From assembly GCA_964561655.1 (NCBI GenBank), contig CAZLQG010000025.1, forward strand, positions 1 through 12,051: a DNA stretch of 12,051 bases, written 5' to 3'. The stretch comes from CAZLQG01 sp964561655 (lineage in GTDB: Bacteria; Patescibacteriota; Doudnabacteria; UBA920). A program made the translations under genes and the position numbers. Positions 5,949 through 12,051 of this stretch are shown here, one piece after another (position 1 is the stretch's first letter; every line of letters starts with the position of its first letter). The notes beneath the pieces were generated by a model that did not search any database, had not been told where the DNA came from, and was given only the letters and a program-made list of their open reading frames with translations.

Positions 5949-7025
5949 TTATTTTCCTTTTCCTAACACAAAACTGTAAAATTGCTTCTTAAACTCAATC
6001 TTGGTAAATTTTTTAACGTGATTTTGCATTTTATCCAATTGATATTTTTGAGCGTTCCAGTCCAAGATAATTTGTGTAATTTTCCTTTTATCATAGGCCT
6101 CAAAGAGTTCTCCTGTTACACCGGGCACAACTGTTTCCAAACTGCCACCCTTAGCAATGCCAATCGTGACCGTGCCGCAGGCCGCGGCCTCTAGGGGCAT
6201 CAGGCCAAAATCTTCAATTTGCGGGTAAATAAAAGCCAAAGCCCCGCTGTATTCGTCTCGCAATTGCTCGTCATCTATTGCGCCTAAAAATTTAATGTTG
6301 GGTTTGGCAATGGATTTTAAATATTTTTCCTGCCTGCCGATGCCAACTACATGAAGCGGTAAATCAAGCTCGTTAAAAATTTCCACTATAAGGTCGTTTT
6401 TCTTGTGAGCTTGGAGTCTACCGGCGAGCAAAAAATAATCTGATTTTTCTCTCGTAGGATACCAAAAATTAATATCAATGCCGGGATTTATTACCGTACT
6501 AGTACGCTGGTAATATTTTTGGATGCGTTTTTGGACCTCTTGGGAATTGGCAATAAAATGCGCTACTCCCTGCGCGCCTTTAAAATCCCATTTTCTCATC
6601 CCAACTAAAAAAAGTTTTACGAAAGCTCTAAATATTTTAGGAACTTCTTGATTTATATAATCTTTATCGCTCCATAAAAACCTTATTGGGGTATGGCAAT
6701 AACTTATGTGAATAATTGATTTTGGAAGTTTAATATTCTTAATAAAACCGGAACTGCTAGATGCTACGACATCATATCGTGATAAATCCAGCGACCTTAC
6801 AGCTAAGGGTATTAAAGGCAAAAAAAATTTAAATTTGGGTATAAAATTATAGATTACTTGAAGCCAAGAAGTCCTTATGTCCCAATCTTTATATCTTTCT
6901 TTAAATTTTTTATCCAGAACCAAAGTATAGACCGGCGCATCGGGAAAAATTTCATGCAGCTGCTCCATTACCCTCTCCGCCCCGCCGTATTGGGTAAAGC
7001 TATCATGCGCTAATGCTATATTCAT
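5949..7025 (-). CDS. GT4-family glycosyltransferase, WbaZ-like (third)
   Basis: GT-B glycosyltransferase of 358 residues. It opens MNIALAHDSFTQYGGAERVM, and YCHTPIRFLWSDKDYI (109-124) is the segment typical of WbaZ/mannosyltransferase-like GT4 proteins. The donor domain has LLAGRLQAHKKNDLIVEIF (199-217) and the EX7E-type motif EDFGLMPLEAAACG (271-284). By analogy it may add mannose or a related hexose near the reducing end of a lipid-linked glycan, but this is inference. Its ATG is 2 nt after the TAA of the sugar-phosphate transferase, and a good Shine-Dalgarno motif GGAGG (7040-7036) sits about 10 nt upstream inside that gene's end. It directly follows the initiating transferase, so it is a candidate for the second sugar addition. 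After its stop the operon continues through mini-ORF B and the REP-like element. Confidence 0.93.
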   Translation of the reverse strand: MNIALAHDSFTQYGGAERVMEQLHEIFPDAPVYTLVLDKKFKERYKDWDIRTSWLQVIYNFIPKFKFFLPLIPLAVRSLDLSRYDVVASSSSGFIKNIKLPKSIIHISYCHTPIRFLWSDKDYINQEVPKIFRAFVKLFLVGMRKWDFKGAQGVAHFIANSQEVQKRIQKYYQRTSTVINPGIDINFWYPTREKSDYFLLAGRLQAHKKNDLIVEIFNELDLPLHVVGIGRQEKYLKSIAKPNIKFLGAIDDEQLRDEYSGALAFIYPQIEDFGLMPLEAAACGTVTIGIAKGGSLETVVPGVTGELFEAYDKRKITQIILDWNAQKYQLDKMQNHVKKFTKIEFKKQFYSFVLGKGK

Positions 7026-7027
7026 CT

Positions 7028-8461
7028 TTAATAATCCTCCCTAGATTTCCTGACAAAAAATAACAGCCAAAATGACTTGGCTAAAATTTTTATATCCAGC
7101 CACAAAGACCAATTTTCAATATAATAGGTGTTAAGACGAATTTCCTCTTCATAAGGCAAATCCGGCCAGCTATGCTGGACAATTTGGGAAAGTCCGAAAA
7201 TTCCAGGCTTAATACTAAACATTCTGCGATAACGATTTCTGTAGCGCTCGACTTCATCTAAAACATGCGCCCTTGGCCCTACCATACTCATATTACCAAT
7301 AAGCACATTCCAAAACTGAGGAATTTCGTCAAGTTTGGTTTTCCTGAGGATTTTTCCTATCTTAGTTACTCTGGGATCACCTTTAATCTTTAAAAACGGA
7401 GAACCTTCGCCTCCCCTGTCGTTTTTTTTCCAAAGTTCCTTCCTGACTTTTTCCGCCTCCTCTCCGCCATATTCTTCTCCCACGCTTAGATGGCTATACA
7501 TGGTTCTAAATTTGTAGAACTTAAAATCTTTTCCCCTTCCTCCGCGTAAGGCTGCATAAATCACCTTGCCCTTACTGTTTAGTTTAATCGCAATCGGTAT
7601 GATTAAAAAAAGCGGGGAGATTAAAATAAGACAAATCGCGCTTGCCATAATATCTAAAATTCTTTTTACAACTTTTCCCCAGCCGTCCAAAGGCGTATTT
7701 TTAAGACTGATTACGGGAAAGCCTTTAACACTGTTCACTTCAATCACATTCCTTTGAACTTCAAATAAATTGGGCAAAAAACTGAATGCCAAGCCTTTAT
7801 TTCTGCAAAAATCAACCAATTTTAAATTTTGTTCGGTAGTTAAGTTTGGATTGGTCTGCAGAATTTCGTCCACCTGTGAATTAATATATAATTCTTCCAG
7901 TTCGACAAAAACCTCGGAATTGTAGTCCAGCCTACCGGTTATTTCGTAACCGTGCTTTTTATTTCTAAAAAATTTATCTAAACTTTGATCCTCACCGCTT
8001 CCGCTTATAAAAACTAATTTATGAAGACCTATACCTTTTTTAAATAAAATAATTTGTATGAATTTTAGAATTAGTCTCCCAAAAATCACTAAAGTTAAAC
8101 CCAACCCCCAAGTCGCTAAAATTATAAACCTTGACGGAAAAATAGTCTGATCAAAAAAATACAGCAAAACGATAATTAAAAGCCCCAAAGACACGCCTAT
8201 GACAACCTTGCCCAGTTCAAGCCCAAACTTTCTTGTGCCCCTCAAGTTATAAAGTCCTAAAAAAGCAAATATTATTAAAATCGCAGGAACTAACTTAAAA
8301 ATAACCGAAAAAAAGTTTCTTAACTCTAATTGATAAATAATGGGACCGACAATATCTGTAGAATATTGCCTCAAATAAAAAGAAGCTGCGCCGGCGAGCA
8401 GTAACATAATGCCGTCCACTGGAATCGAGGCAATATTAAAAGCTAATTCACTTTTTTTCAT
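7028..8461 (-). CDS. Polyprenyl-phosphate sugar-1-phosphate transferase (WcaJ/RfbP-type initiating glycosyltransferase)
   Basis: Membrane enzyme that transfers a sugar-1-phosphate from an NDP-sugar to undecaprenyl phosphate and so starts a lipid-linked glycan. From the ATG at 8461 it has 477 residues, the normal size of the long form. Four or so hydrophobic helices lie at about 8-30, 52-72, 85-103 and 111-140. A soluble middle domain of the CoA_binding_3 type covers about 145-255. A re-entrant helix LDIMASAICLILISPLFLII (269-288) starts the catalytic domain, with GRGKDFKFYKFRTMY (308-322), GDPRVTKIGKILRKTKLDEIPQFWNVL with the catalytic-type Asp378-Glu379, and MSMVGPRAH. The frame is open to a TTG at 8503, but that extension spans the promoter-like -10 and the ATG has AGGG 7 nt upstream, so 8461 is preferred. 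Which sugar is used is unknown. First gene of the glycan module. Confidence 0.93.
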   Translation of the reverse strand: MKKSELAFNIASIPVDGIMLLLAGAASFYLRQYSTDIVGPIIYQLELRNFFSVIFKLVPAILIIFAFLGLYNLRGTRKFGLELGKVVIGVSLGLLIIVLLYFFDQTIFPSRFIILATWGLGLTLVIFGRLILKFIQIILFKKGIGLHKLVFISGSGEDQSLDKFFRNKKHGYEITGRLDYNSEVFVELEELYINSQVDEILQTNPNLTTEQNLKLVDFCRNKGLAFSFLPNLFEVQRNVIEVNSVKGFPVISLKNTPLDGWGKVVKRILDIMASAICLILISPLFLIIPIAIKLNSKGKVIYAALRGGRGKDFKFYKFRTMYSHLSVGEEYGGEEAEKVRKELWKKNDRGGEGSPFLKIKGDPRVTKIGKILRKTKLDEIPQFWNVLIGNMSMVGPRAHVLDEVERYRNRYRRMFSIKPGIFGLSQIVQHSWPDLPYEEEIRLNTYYIENWSLWLDIKILAKSFWLLFFVRKSREDY

Positions 8462-8476
8462 GACAAAACCCTGTTT

Positions 8477-8485
8477 ATTATACCA
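8477..8485 (-). promoter_or_regulatory. Extended -10 promoter for the glycan operon
   Basis: The minus strand reads TGGTATAAT, a perfect extended -10 (TGnTATAAT). No good -35 is visible; the best candidate, TTTTGG 17 nt upstream, is poor, as expected for an extended -10 promoter. A start point about 7 nt downstream would fall near 8470, only about 9 nt before the ATG at 8461, giving a nearly leaderless transcript and cutting into the AGGG ribosome-binding candidate. Confidence 0.5.
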
Positions 8486-8508
8486 TAAACACGAAATATC
8501 CAAAACCC

Positions 8509-8522
8509 CTGGCTTAAGCCAG
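8509..8522. promoter_or_regulatory. Perfect 14-bp palindrome upstream of the glycan operon (operator or weak terminator)
   Basis: CTGGCTTAAGCCAG is a perfect inverted repeat located about 45 bp upstream of the predicted transcription start. It could be an operator for a dimeric regulator, or a small hairpin (5-bp stem, TTAA loop) ending the upstream surface-protein transcript. The following bases in the minus direction are GGGGTTTTGG, so the U-tract is poor for an intrinsic terminator. Confidence 0.4.
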
Positions 8523-8557
8523 CCAACAAAATGTTTACCTTATTATATTTGTTTTGT

Positions 8558-10933
8558 TTAGTTCTTTCTGTAAAAAATCGCCGGGGTCAACAAGTCAATC
8601 ACTTGAGTAAAACCGCTTTGGTACGATTCAAAAAGCAGACTTGCCTTATTTTGACACTTGGGACACGGGTTAGTTGTTGAACTTTCGGACTGTATTTTGA
8701 CCTCATAAATAATTTGCTTGGCTGACTGTTTACTTAAGCGCCCTAGATTAAAAGTTAAAATCTTGGTTGCAACGTCATAACTATATTCCCCTACTCCCGG
8801 CTGGCCGTAGACAAAAATCAGAGGTACCCCGTCAACTACGGCCTTCCAACCGTCACTCGGCTGGTTAAAATTCATTAAGTTATCTTTTACTATTACGTTT
8901 AAGGCATCGCCGGTTCCGTTCAAATTGCACAAGTTAACCTCGTAAGTTAAAACATCGTCTTCTCTGAAGTTTCTTTCAAGCGGCAAACCTTGAAACTTGC
9001 CGTCGCAATCTTGATTTGGCTGTAACTTTCCACTAATTGCCCGTAAATTTTTGTCCGAAGAAGACAAGTTTGGGCTGCCAGAAGACGTTGGAGGCACAAC
9101 TGGGGGAACATCAGGACAACTAGTTAAACTTACCCCGCCTAAAAAGTTTTGTGTTGCCGGAACTTTAAAACCGTCTCCTCCTAAACTTTCCACCCAATAA
9201 TAATAGAAATTATTAGAACTTACTGTCGTATCTGTAAAGCTAGTTCCCTCGTAGGAAATTTTATAAGGAGCAATTGGTAATTGTCCGTTAATGCTTCTAA
9301 AAATATGATACTTAGTAGCATTCGCCCCCGCGTTCCAGGTCAGGCTGATACTACTGCAATTGTTAGCCGTTGCTCTAACATTAGTCGGGTTTCCTATCAC
9401 TTCTGCCGAAACCTGATAGTTGACTAACAAAGCTCGCGGACTATTGCTGGCGTTTGGATCTGTTACGGTAACAGTACAGTTGAAAGTGCCGATATTGGAA
9501 GGGGCATCAACTGATACAGCTAAGTTTGTATTGGAATTTGGACTAAGATTGCCGGAACTTGGACTAACGTGACACCAGTTCTGGTCAGTGGTGGCATTCC
9601 AGGATAGATTAGCGTTTCCAGTGTTCCACAGATTAATGGTTTGAGAGGAAGGAGTTAGACTTCCGGAGGTTGCAGAAAAAGACAAGGATGTCGTGCTTAA
9701 ATTAATGGTTGGTCTGCTAATACTTATTACGCTATAAGTTATTACGGCGTTCTGGGGACTATTTTCCGCCTCTGGCGAAGTAATGGTAACAACACAATAA
9801 AACGTTCCAACATTGGAAGGGGCATCAACTGAAAGGTTAACCAACTCAAAGGCCCCGCCAAATAACGTACCGCCAATACTAGCAGAATTATTTTGACCGT
9901 TAATTCTACACCAGCTTTGATTAGTCCTACCAGTCCAAGTCAGACTCTGAGTTCCGCTATTTCGAATCCTTAAAGTTTGTGGCGCGGGCTGACCTTCTCC
10001 CGTGACACCTGAAAAGTTAAAATTATTAACGTTTAAACTAAGCAGGGCTCTCGCAGGTTCTAAGACGGTATACCGAACGTTAAATTGTCGCGGACTATTG
10101 CTGGCGTTTGGATCTGTTACGGTAACAGTACAGTTGAAAGTGCCGATATTGGAAGGGGCATCAACTGATACAGCTAAGTTTGTATTGGAATTTGGACTAA
10201 GATTGCCGGAACTTGGACTAACGTGACACCAGTTCTGGTCAGTGGTGGCATTCCAGGATAGATTAGCGTTTCCAGTGTTCCACAGATTAATGGTTTGAGA
10301 GGAAGGAGTTAGACTTCCGGAGGTTGCAGAAAAAGACAAGGATGTCGTGCTTAAATTAATGGTTGGCTTTGGTTTTTCTTGTATGACCAAATATACGGAT
10401 CTACTAACTTCAGAAATACAATTACCCCCGGATTGTGAGCAGGCTGTAGGATATTCTTTTGCTCTAAAAGTCATTCGGTAGGTTCCCGGCTGGACTGCTC
10501 CCGTGTTTTCAACCATAACAAAGGGTTGGTAGGTAAAATTAGAAACTATATTCCAGGTTAACTGACTAGAAGGGCTTGAATCATGGTTCGGCATTAAGGT
10601 GCATTTAGCGCCTGCCGGACAGCCCTCAAAACTCCAAGTAACCACAGTATTAGGATATCCCGAACTTCCCTGGTCCGTGCAATTAGGCTCACCTGCTCCG
10701 GGCCAACAGCCTGAGCTGAAGACCCAACGAACATTCATCCGTAAATCAACCCACTCTCCTTGATTTAAATTAATTGTAGAGGCCGGATAAAAATTCCAGG
10801 CGATATCATACTTTGTATAATCGATATTCAAACTAAAATAACCATCTGAAGCCAAAGCCTGCTTAGGAGAAATCAAAATTAAGCTTACTAAAGTAGCAAT
10901 AAAAACTGCATAAATTTTAACCGCTTTGTTCAT
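8558..10933 (-). CDS. Secreted multidomain surface protein: three BACON-like Ig repeats, FN3 and DUF11-like domain (791 aa)
   Basis: Exported protein of unknown function. Residues 1-29 form a signal peptide (Lys-rich start, hydrophobic core YAVFIATLVSLILI, cleavage likely after ALA). An Ig-like N-terminal region with six or more cysteines covers about 30-186. Three BACON/ASH-like repeats follow at about 190-290, 296-402 and 408-508; each has a SLSF-type strand, a W-C motif and GTFxC, giving cysteine pairs 236/268, 342/380 and 454/486 that may form disulfides. An FN3-like domain lies at about 513-605 (SISLTWNAG, YYYWVES), then a Pro/Ser linker, then a DUF11-like beta domain at about 640-790 with a CPKC motif (757-760). 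No C-terminal anchor or sorting motif is seen, so attachment may depend on a partner. The ATG overlaps the stop of the upstream membrane protein as ATGA. It probably binds or builds the cell surface. Confidence 0.88.
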   Translation of the reverse strand: MNKAVKIYAVFIATLVSLILISPKQALASDGYFSLNIDYTKYDIAWNFYPASTINLNQGEWVDLRMNVRWVFSSGCWPGAGEPNCTDQGSSGYPNTVVTWSFEGCPAGAKCTLMPNHDSSPSSQLTWNIVSNFTYQPFVMVENTGAVQPGTYRMTFRAKEYPTACSQSGGNCISEVSRSVYLVIQEKPKPTINLSTTSLSFSATSGSLTPSSQTINLWNTGNANLSWNATTDQNWCHVSPSSGNLSPNSNTNLAVSVDAPSNIGTFNCTVTVTDPNASNSPRQFNVRYTVLEPARALLSLNVNNFNFSGVTGEGQPAPQTLRIRNSGTQSLTWTGRTNQSWCRINGQNNSASIGGTLFGGAFELVNLSVDAPSNVGTFYCVVTITSPEAENSPQNAVITYSVISISRPTINLSTTSLSFSATSGSLTPSSQTINLWNTGNANLSWNATTDQNWCHVSPSSGNLSPNSNTNLAVSVDAPSNIGTFNCTVTVTDPNASNSPRALLVNYQVSAEVIGNPTNVRATANNCSSISLTWNAGANATKYHIFRSINGQLPIAPYKISYEGTSFTDTTVSSNNFYYYWVESLGGDGFKVPATQNFLGGVSLTSCPDVPPVVPPTSSGSPNLSSSDKNLRAISGKLQPNQDCDGKFQGLPLERNFREDDVLTYEVNLCNLNGTGDALNVIVKDNLMNFNQPSDGWKAVVDGVPLIFVYGQPGVGEYSYDVATKILTFNLGRLSKQSAKQIIYEVKIQSESSTTNPCPKCQNKASLLFESYQSGFTQVIDLLTPAIFYRKN
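9434..9712. repeat. Exact 279-bp direct repeat, copy 1 (third BACON-like repeat)
   Basis: This stretch is identical base for base, as far as I can compare by eye, to 10088-10366. It encodes residues from about PTINLSTTSL to NASNSPR of the third BACON-like repeat. The offset is 654 bp (218 codons), so recombination between copies keeps the frame. Synonymous positions are also identical, so the duplication or conversion is recent. Confidence 0.95.
10088..10366. repeat. Exact 279-bp direct repeat, copy 2 (first BACON-like repeat)
   Basis: Partner of 9434-9712. It encodes the first BACON-like repeat of the secreted protein. The middle repeat, between the two copies, is clearly diverged in sequence, so the identical pair did not arise by simple tandem duplication of neighbours alone; a two-repeat block duplication or gene conversion fits better. 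Confidence 0.95.
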
Positions 10934-12051
10934 TGTGATAATTCTTTCTTGACGTAAATTAATTTTATCCCAGTTTGGTCTTCAGCCAGAGAAGTAAATT
11001 CGATTTCTACATCTTCAAAGCCCCTGGTTGCAAAAATCTTTTCTTGACCGGACTGCTTTAAACTATTAACTTGCCAATTGTTGGATTCTAAGCTTTGCAC
11101 ATATAAATCTTTAACTAGCTCAAGAGGGTTGGCCGAGTCATATTTTACCAGACTCAACGTTTGTCCGTCTGAATAAGTGGTAGTTTTGGAAACCTCTAGT
11201 CTGGACAACTCCAACATTAATTCAACAGGATAACGCGGCGGATAAGTCTGAAAACTTTGGATCATTGGAATTCCTCTTCCCGGCTCAGATTCAACTTGCT
11301 GATAACCATATATCAATAGTGCAGCAACACACAGCAAACCTACAATTACTAAACTGATTATAGTTTTGACGAATTTATCTGAAAATAAAGACTTTCCATT
11401 TGCCTGCACTGAAGTAGCCGCTTGCTTTGCCTCTATTCCTAAAGTGATATCACTGTTGTAGACACCCAGTTTTCCAATTTTTATTTTTGTCGTCTTGAGG
11501 AGACCTTTGGTTTCCCCACTTTTTCTATAAATACTCAAATCATACAAACCTTCTTTGGTCTTTAAGAAGAATTTGCCGTCAGAAGCAGTCTTAGCTTTTG
11601 CCACCACTACCGGTAAACCGACCGGTTTAAGTTCTAACAACAGATTTGCAAGCAAGTAATGGGAGTCTTTATCGTAGATCCTCCCCCACAGCCGTGCCGG
11701 GGGGCGCAAGATACGAGCTATCGCTATTACCAAATAAATTATAAACAAAAACCAGTAAACTAGAGAATTGCTAACCATGGCGGAAGCCAAGGTTAACACT
11801 AAGCCGAAATAAAATAGAAAACCGAGGCCGTAATTTATAAACTGATGTAGGCGCGGATGGAACTTAATCAGTTTTTGCTTGGCATATTGATTCCAGTCAA
11901 ATCTTATCGGGTCCATAGGAATGTTCGGGGCCACCACTTCTGACTGCTCAGAAATGGTAAATGCTTCACCGTGATATAACTGACTAAAAATTTCATCGCT
12001 CGGTCCAGGTATGCGCGGAGGAGGTAAATCATAGATTGTCTTGGAAGCCTT
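10930..12051 (-). CDS. Membrane protein with carboxypeptidase-regulatory-like domain, 5' end cut by window
   Basis: Function unknown. The frame is open to the right edge, giving 373 visible codons. A GTG at 11937 could serve as start, but the 38 upstream codons (including DLPPPRIPGPSDEIF) read like coding sequence and no ribosome binding site precedes the GTG, so I treat the gene as 5'-partial. Two adjacent membrane helices lie at about visible residues 72-91 and 96-114. A beta-rich carboxypeptidase-regulatory-like domain follows at about 122-203 (WGRIYDKDS, TASDGKFFLKTKEGLYDLSI). A third helix is at about 229-250 (TIISLVIVGLLCVAALLIYG). The C-terminal domain, about 265-370, has YPPRYP, SLVKYDSANPLELVKDLY and NNWQV, a small alpha/beta fold I cannot name. 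Topology by helix count places the first domain and the last on opposite sides of the membrane. It overlaps the secreted BACON protein by ATGA and may be its membrane partner. Confidence 0.82.
   Translation of the reverse strand, partial: KASKTIYDLPPPRIPGPSDEIFSQLYHGEAFTISEQSEVVAPNIPMDPIRFDWNQYAKQKLIKFHPRLHQFINYGLGFLFYFGLVLTLASAMVSNSLVYWFLFIIYLVIAIARILRPPARLWGRIYDKDSHYLLANLLLELKPVGLPVVVAKAKTASDGKFFLKTKEGLYDLSIYRKSGETKGLLKTTKIKIGKLGVYNSDITLGIEAKQAATSVQANGKSLFSDKFVKTIISLVIVGLLCVAALLIYGYQQVESEPGRGIPMIQSFQTYPPRYPVELMLELSRLEVSKTTTYSDGQTLSLVKYDSANPLELVKDLYVQSLESNNWQVNSLKQSGQEKIFATRGFEDVEIEFTSLAEDQTGIKLIYVKKELSQ

Noticed and set aside
8462..8503. Extension of the sugar-phosphate transferase to a TTG at 8503
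   Set aside because: It would place the extended -10 inside the coding region, and no ribosome binding site is seen; the ATG at 8461 fits the family's N-terminus.
8542..8547. Second TATAAT on the minus strand upstream of the glycan operon
   Set aside because: It has no TG extension, and the nearest -35-like TTTACA is 21 nt away, too far for a usual promoter; AT-rich DNA gives such matches by chance.
8583..8590. GGGGTCAA near the end of the secreted-protein gene as a third REP copy
   Set aside because: Only the eight-base end matches; there is no GTAG and no hairpin, and the bases encode the C-terminus of the protein.
9434..10366. CRISPR array or mobile element as the source of the long repeat
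   Set aside because: The 279-bp copies are in-frame protein-domain repeats of one gene, with no spacers, no terminal inverted repeats and no transposase.
11935..11937. GTG at 11937 as the true start of the right-edge membrane protein
   Set aside because: The frame stays open for 38 more codons to the window edge with protein-like content, and no Shine-Dalgarno motif lies before the GTG; it cannot be fully excluded.

Overview
All genes in this 12 kb window lie on the minus strand, so transcription runs from high to low coordinates. The DNA is AT-rich. Genes are packed with 1-8 nt overlaps, TGA is used as an ordinary stop (so not the recoded UGA of Gracilibacteria), and the proteins are diverged versions of cell-wall enzymes. 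Together this suggests a chromosomal segment of an uncultured Candidate Phyla Radiation (Patescibacteria) bacterium, Parcubacteria or Microgenomates-like. That placement is an inference; no rRNA or ribosomal protein is present to anchor it.

Layout in transcription order. (1) 12051-8558: two surface proteins joined by an ATGA overlap. The first is a multi-pass membrane protein with a carboxypeptidase-regulatory-like domain, truncated by the window edge. The second is a secreted 791-residue protein with three BACON-like Ig repeats, an FN3 domain and a DUF11-like C-terminus. Two of its Ig repeats share an exact 279-bp DNA duplication. (2) 8557-8462: a short intergenic region with a perfect 14-bp palindrome and a consensus extended -10 promoter almost on top of the next start codon. 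(3) 8461-3479: a glycan module made of a polyprenyl-phosphate sugar-1-phosphate transferase followed by three GT4 glycosyltransferases. (4) 3482-1: a peptidoglycan module of MurG-like GT28, patatin-like phospholipase and a MurC/Mpl-like ligase, running off the left edge.

The glycan module would start a lipid-linked sugar on undecaprenyl phosphate and extend it with three sugars. MurG and the Mur ligase act on the peptidoglycan precursor that uses the same carrier. The patatin-like protein sits inside this cell-wall operon.

The most unusual structure is in the two gaps between GT4 genes (4601-4713 and 5833-5948). Each gap holds a diverged copy of a REP-like hairpin with a GTAG tetranucleotide. 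In each, the hairpin directly follows a TTGAC that lies inside what looks like a truncated extra head of a glycosyltransferase gene (MK(R)IGIDP / MKIAVDP). The intact glycosyltransferase start codon follows 91 or 92 nt after TTGAC. The two hairpins differ by loss of one base pair from both arms, which argues for a conserved nucleic-acid fold. This may be a REP/IS200-like element associated with glycosyltransferase gene starts, or a structured leader controlling them.

No tRNA, rRNA, CRISPR array, transposase gene or origin was seen. There is no gene-free stretch longer than about 120 bp.
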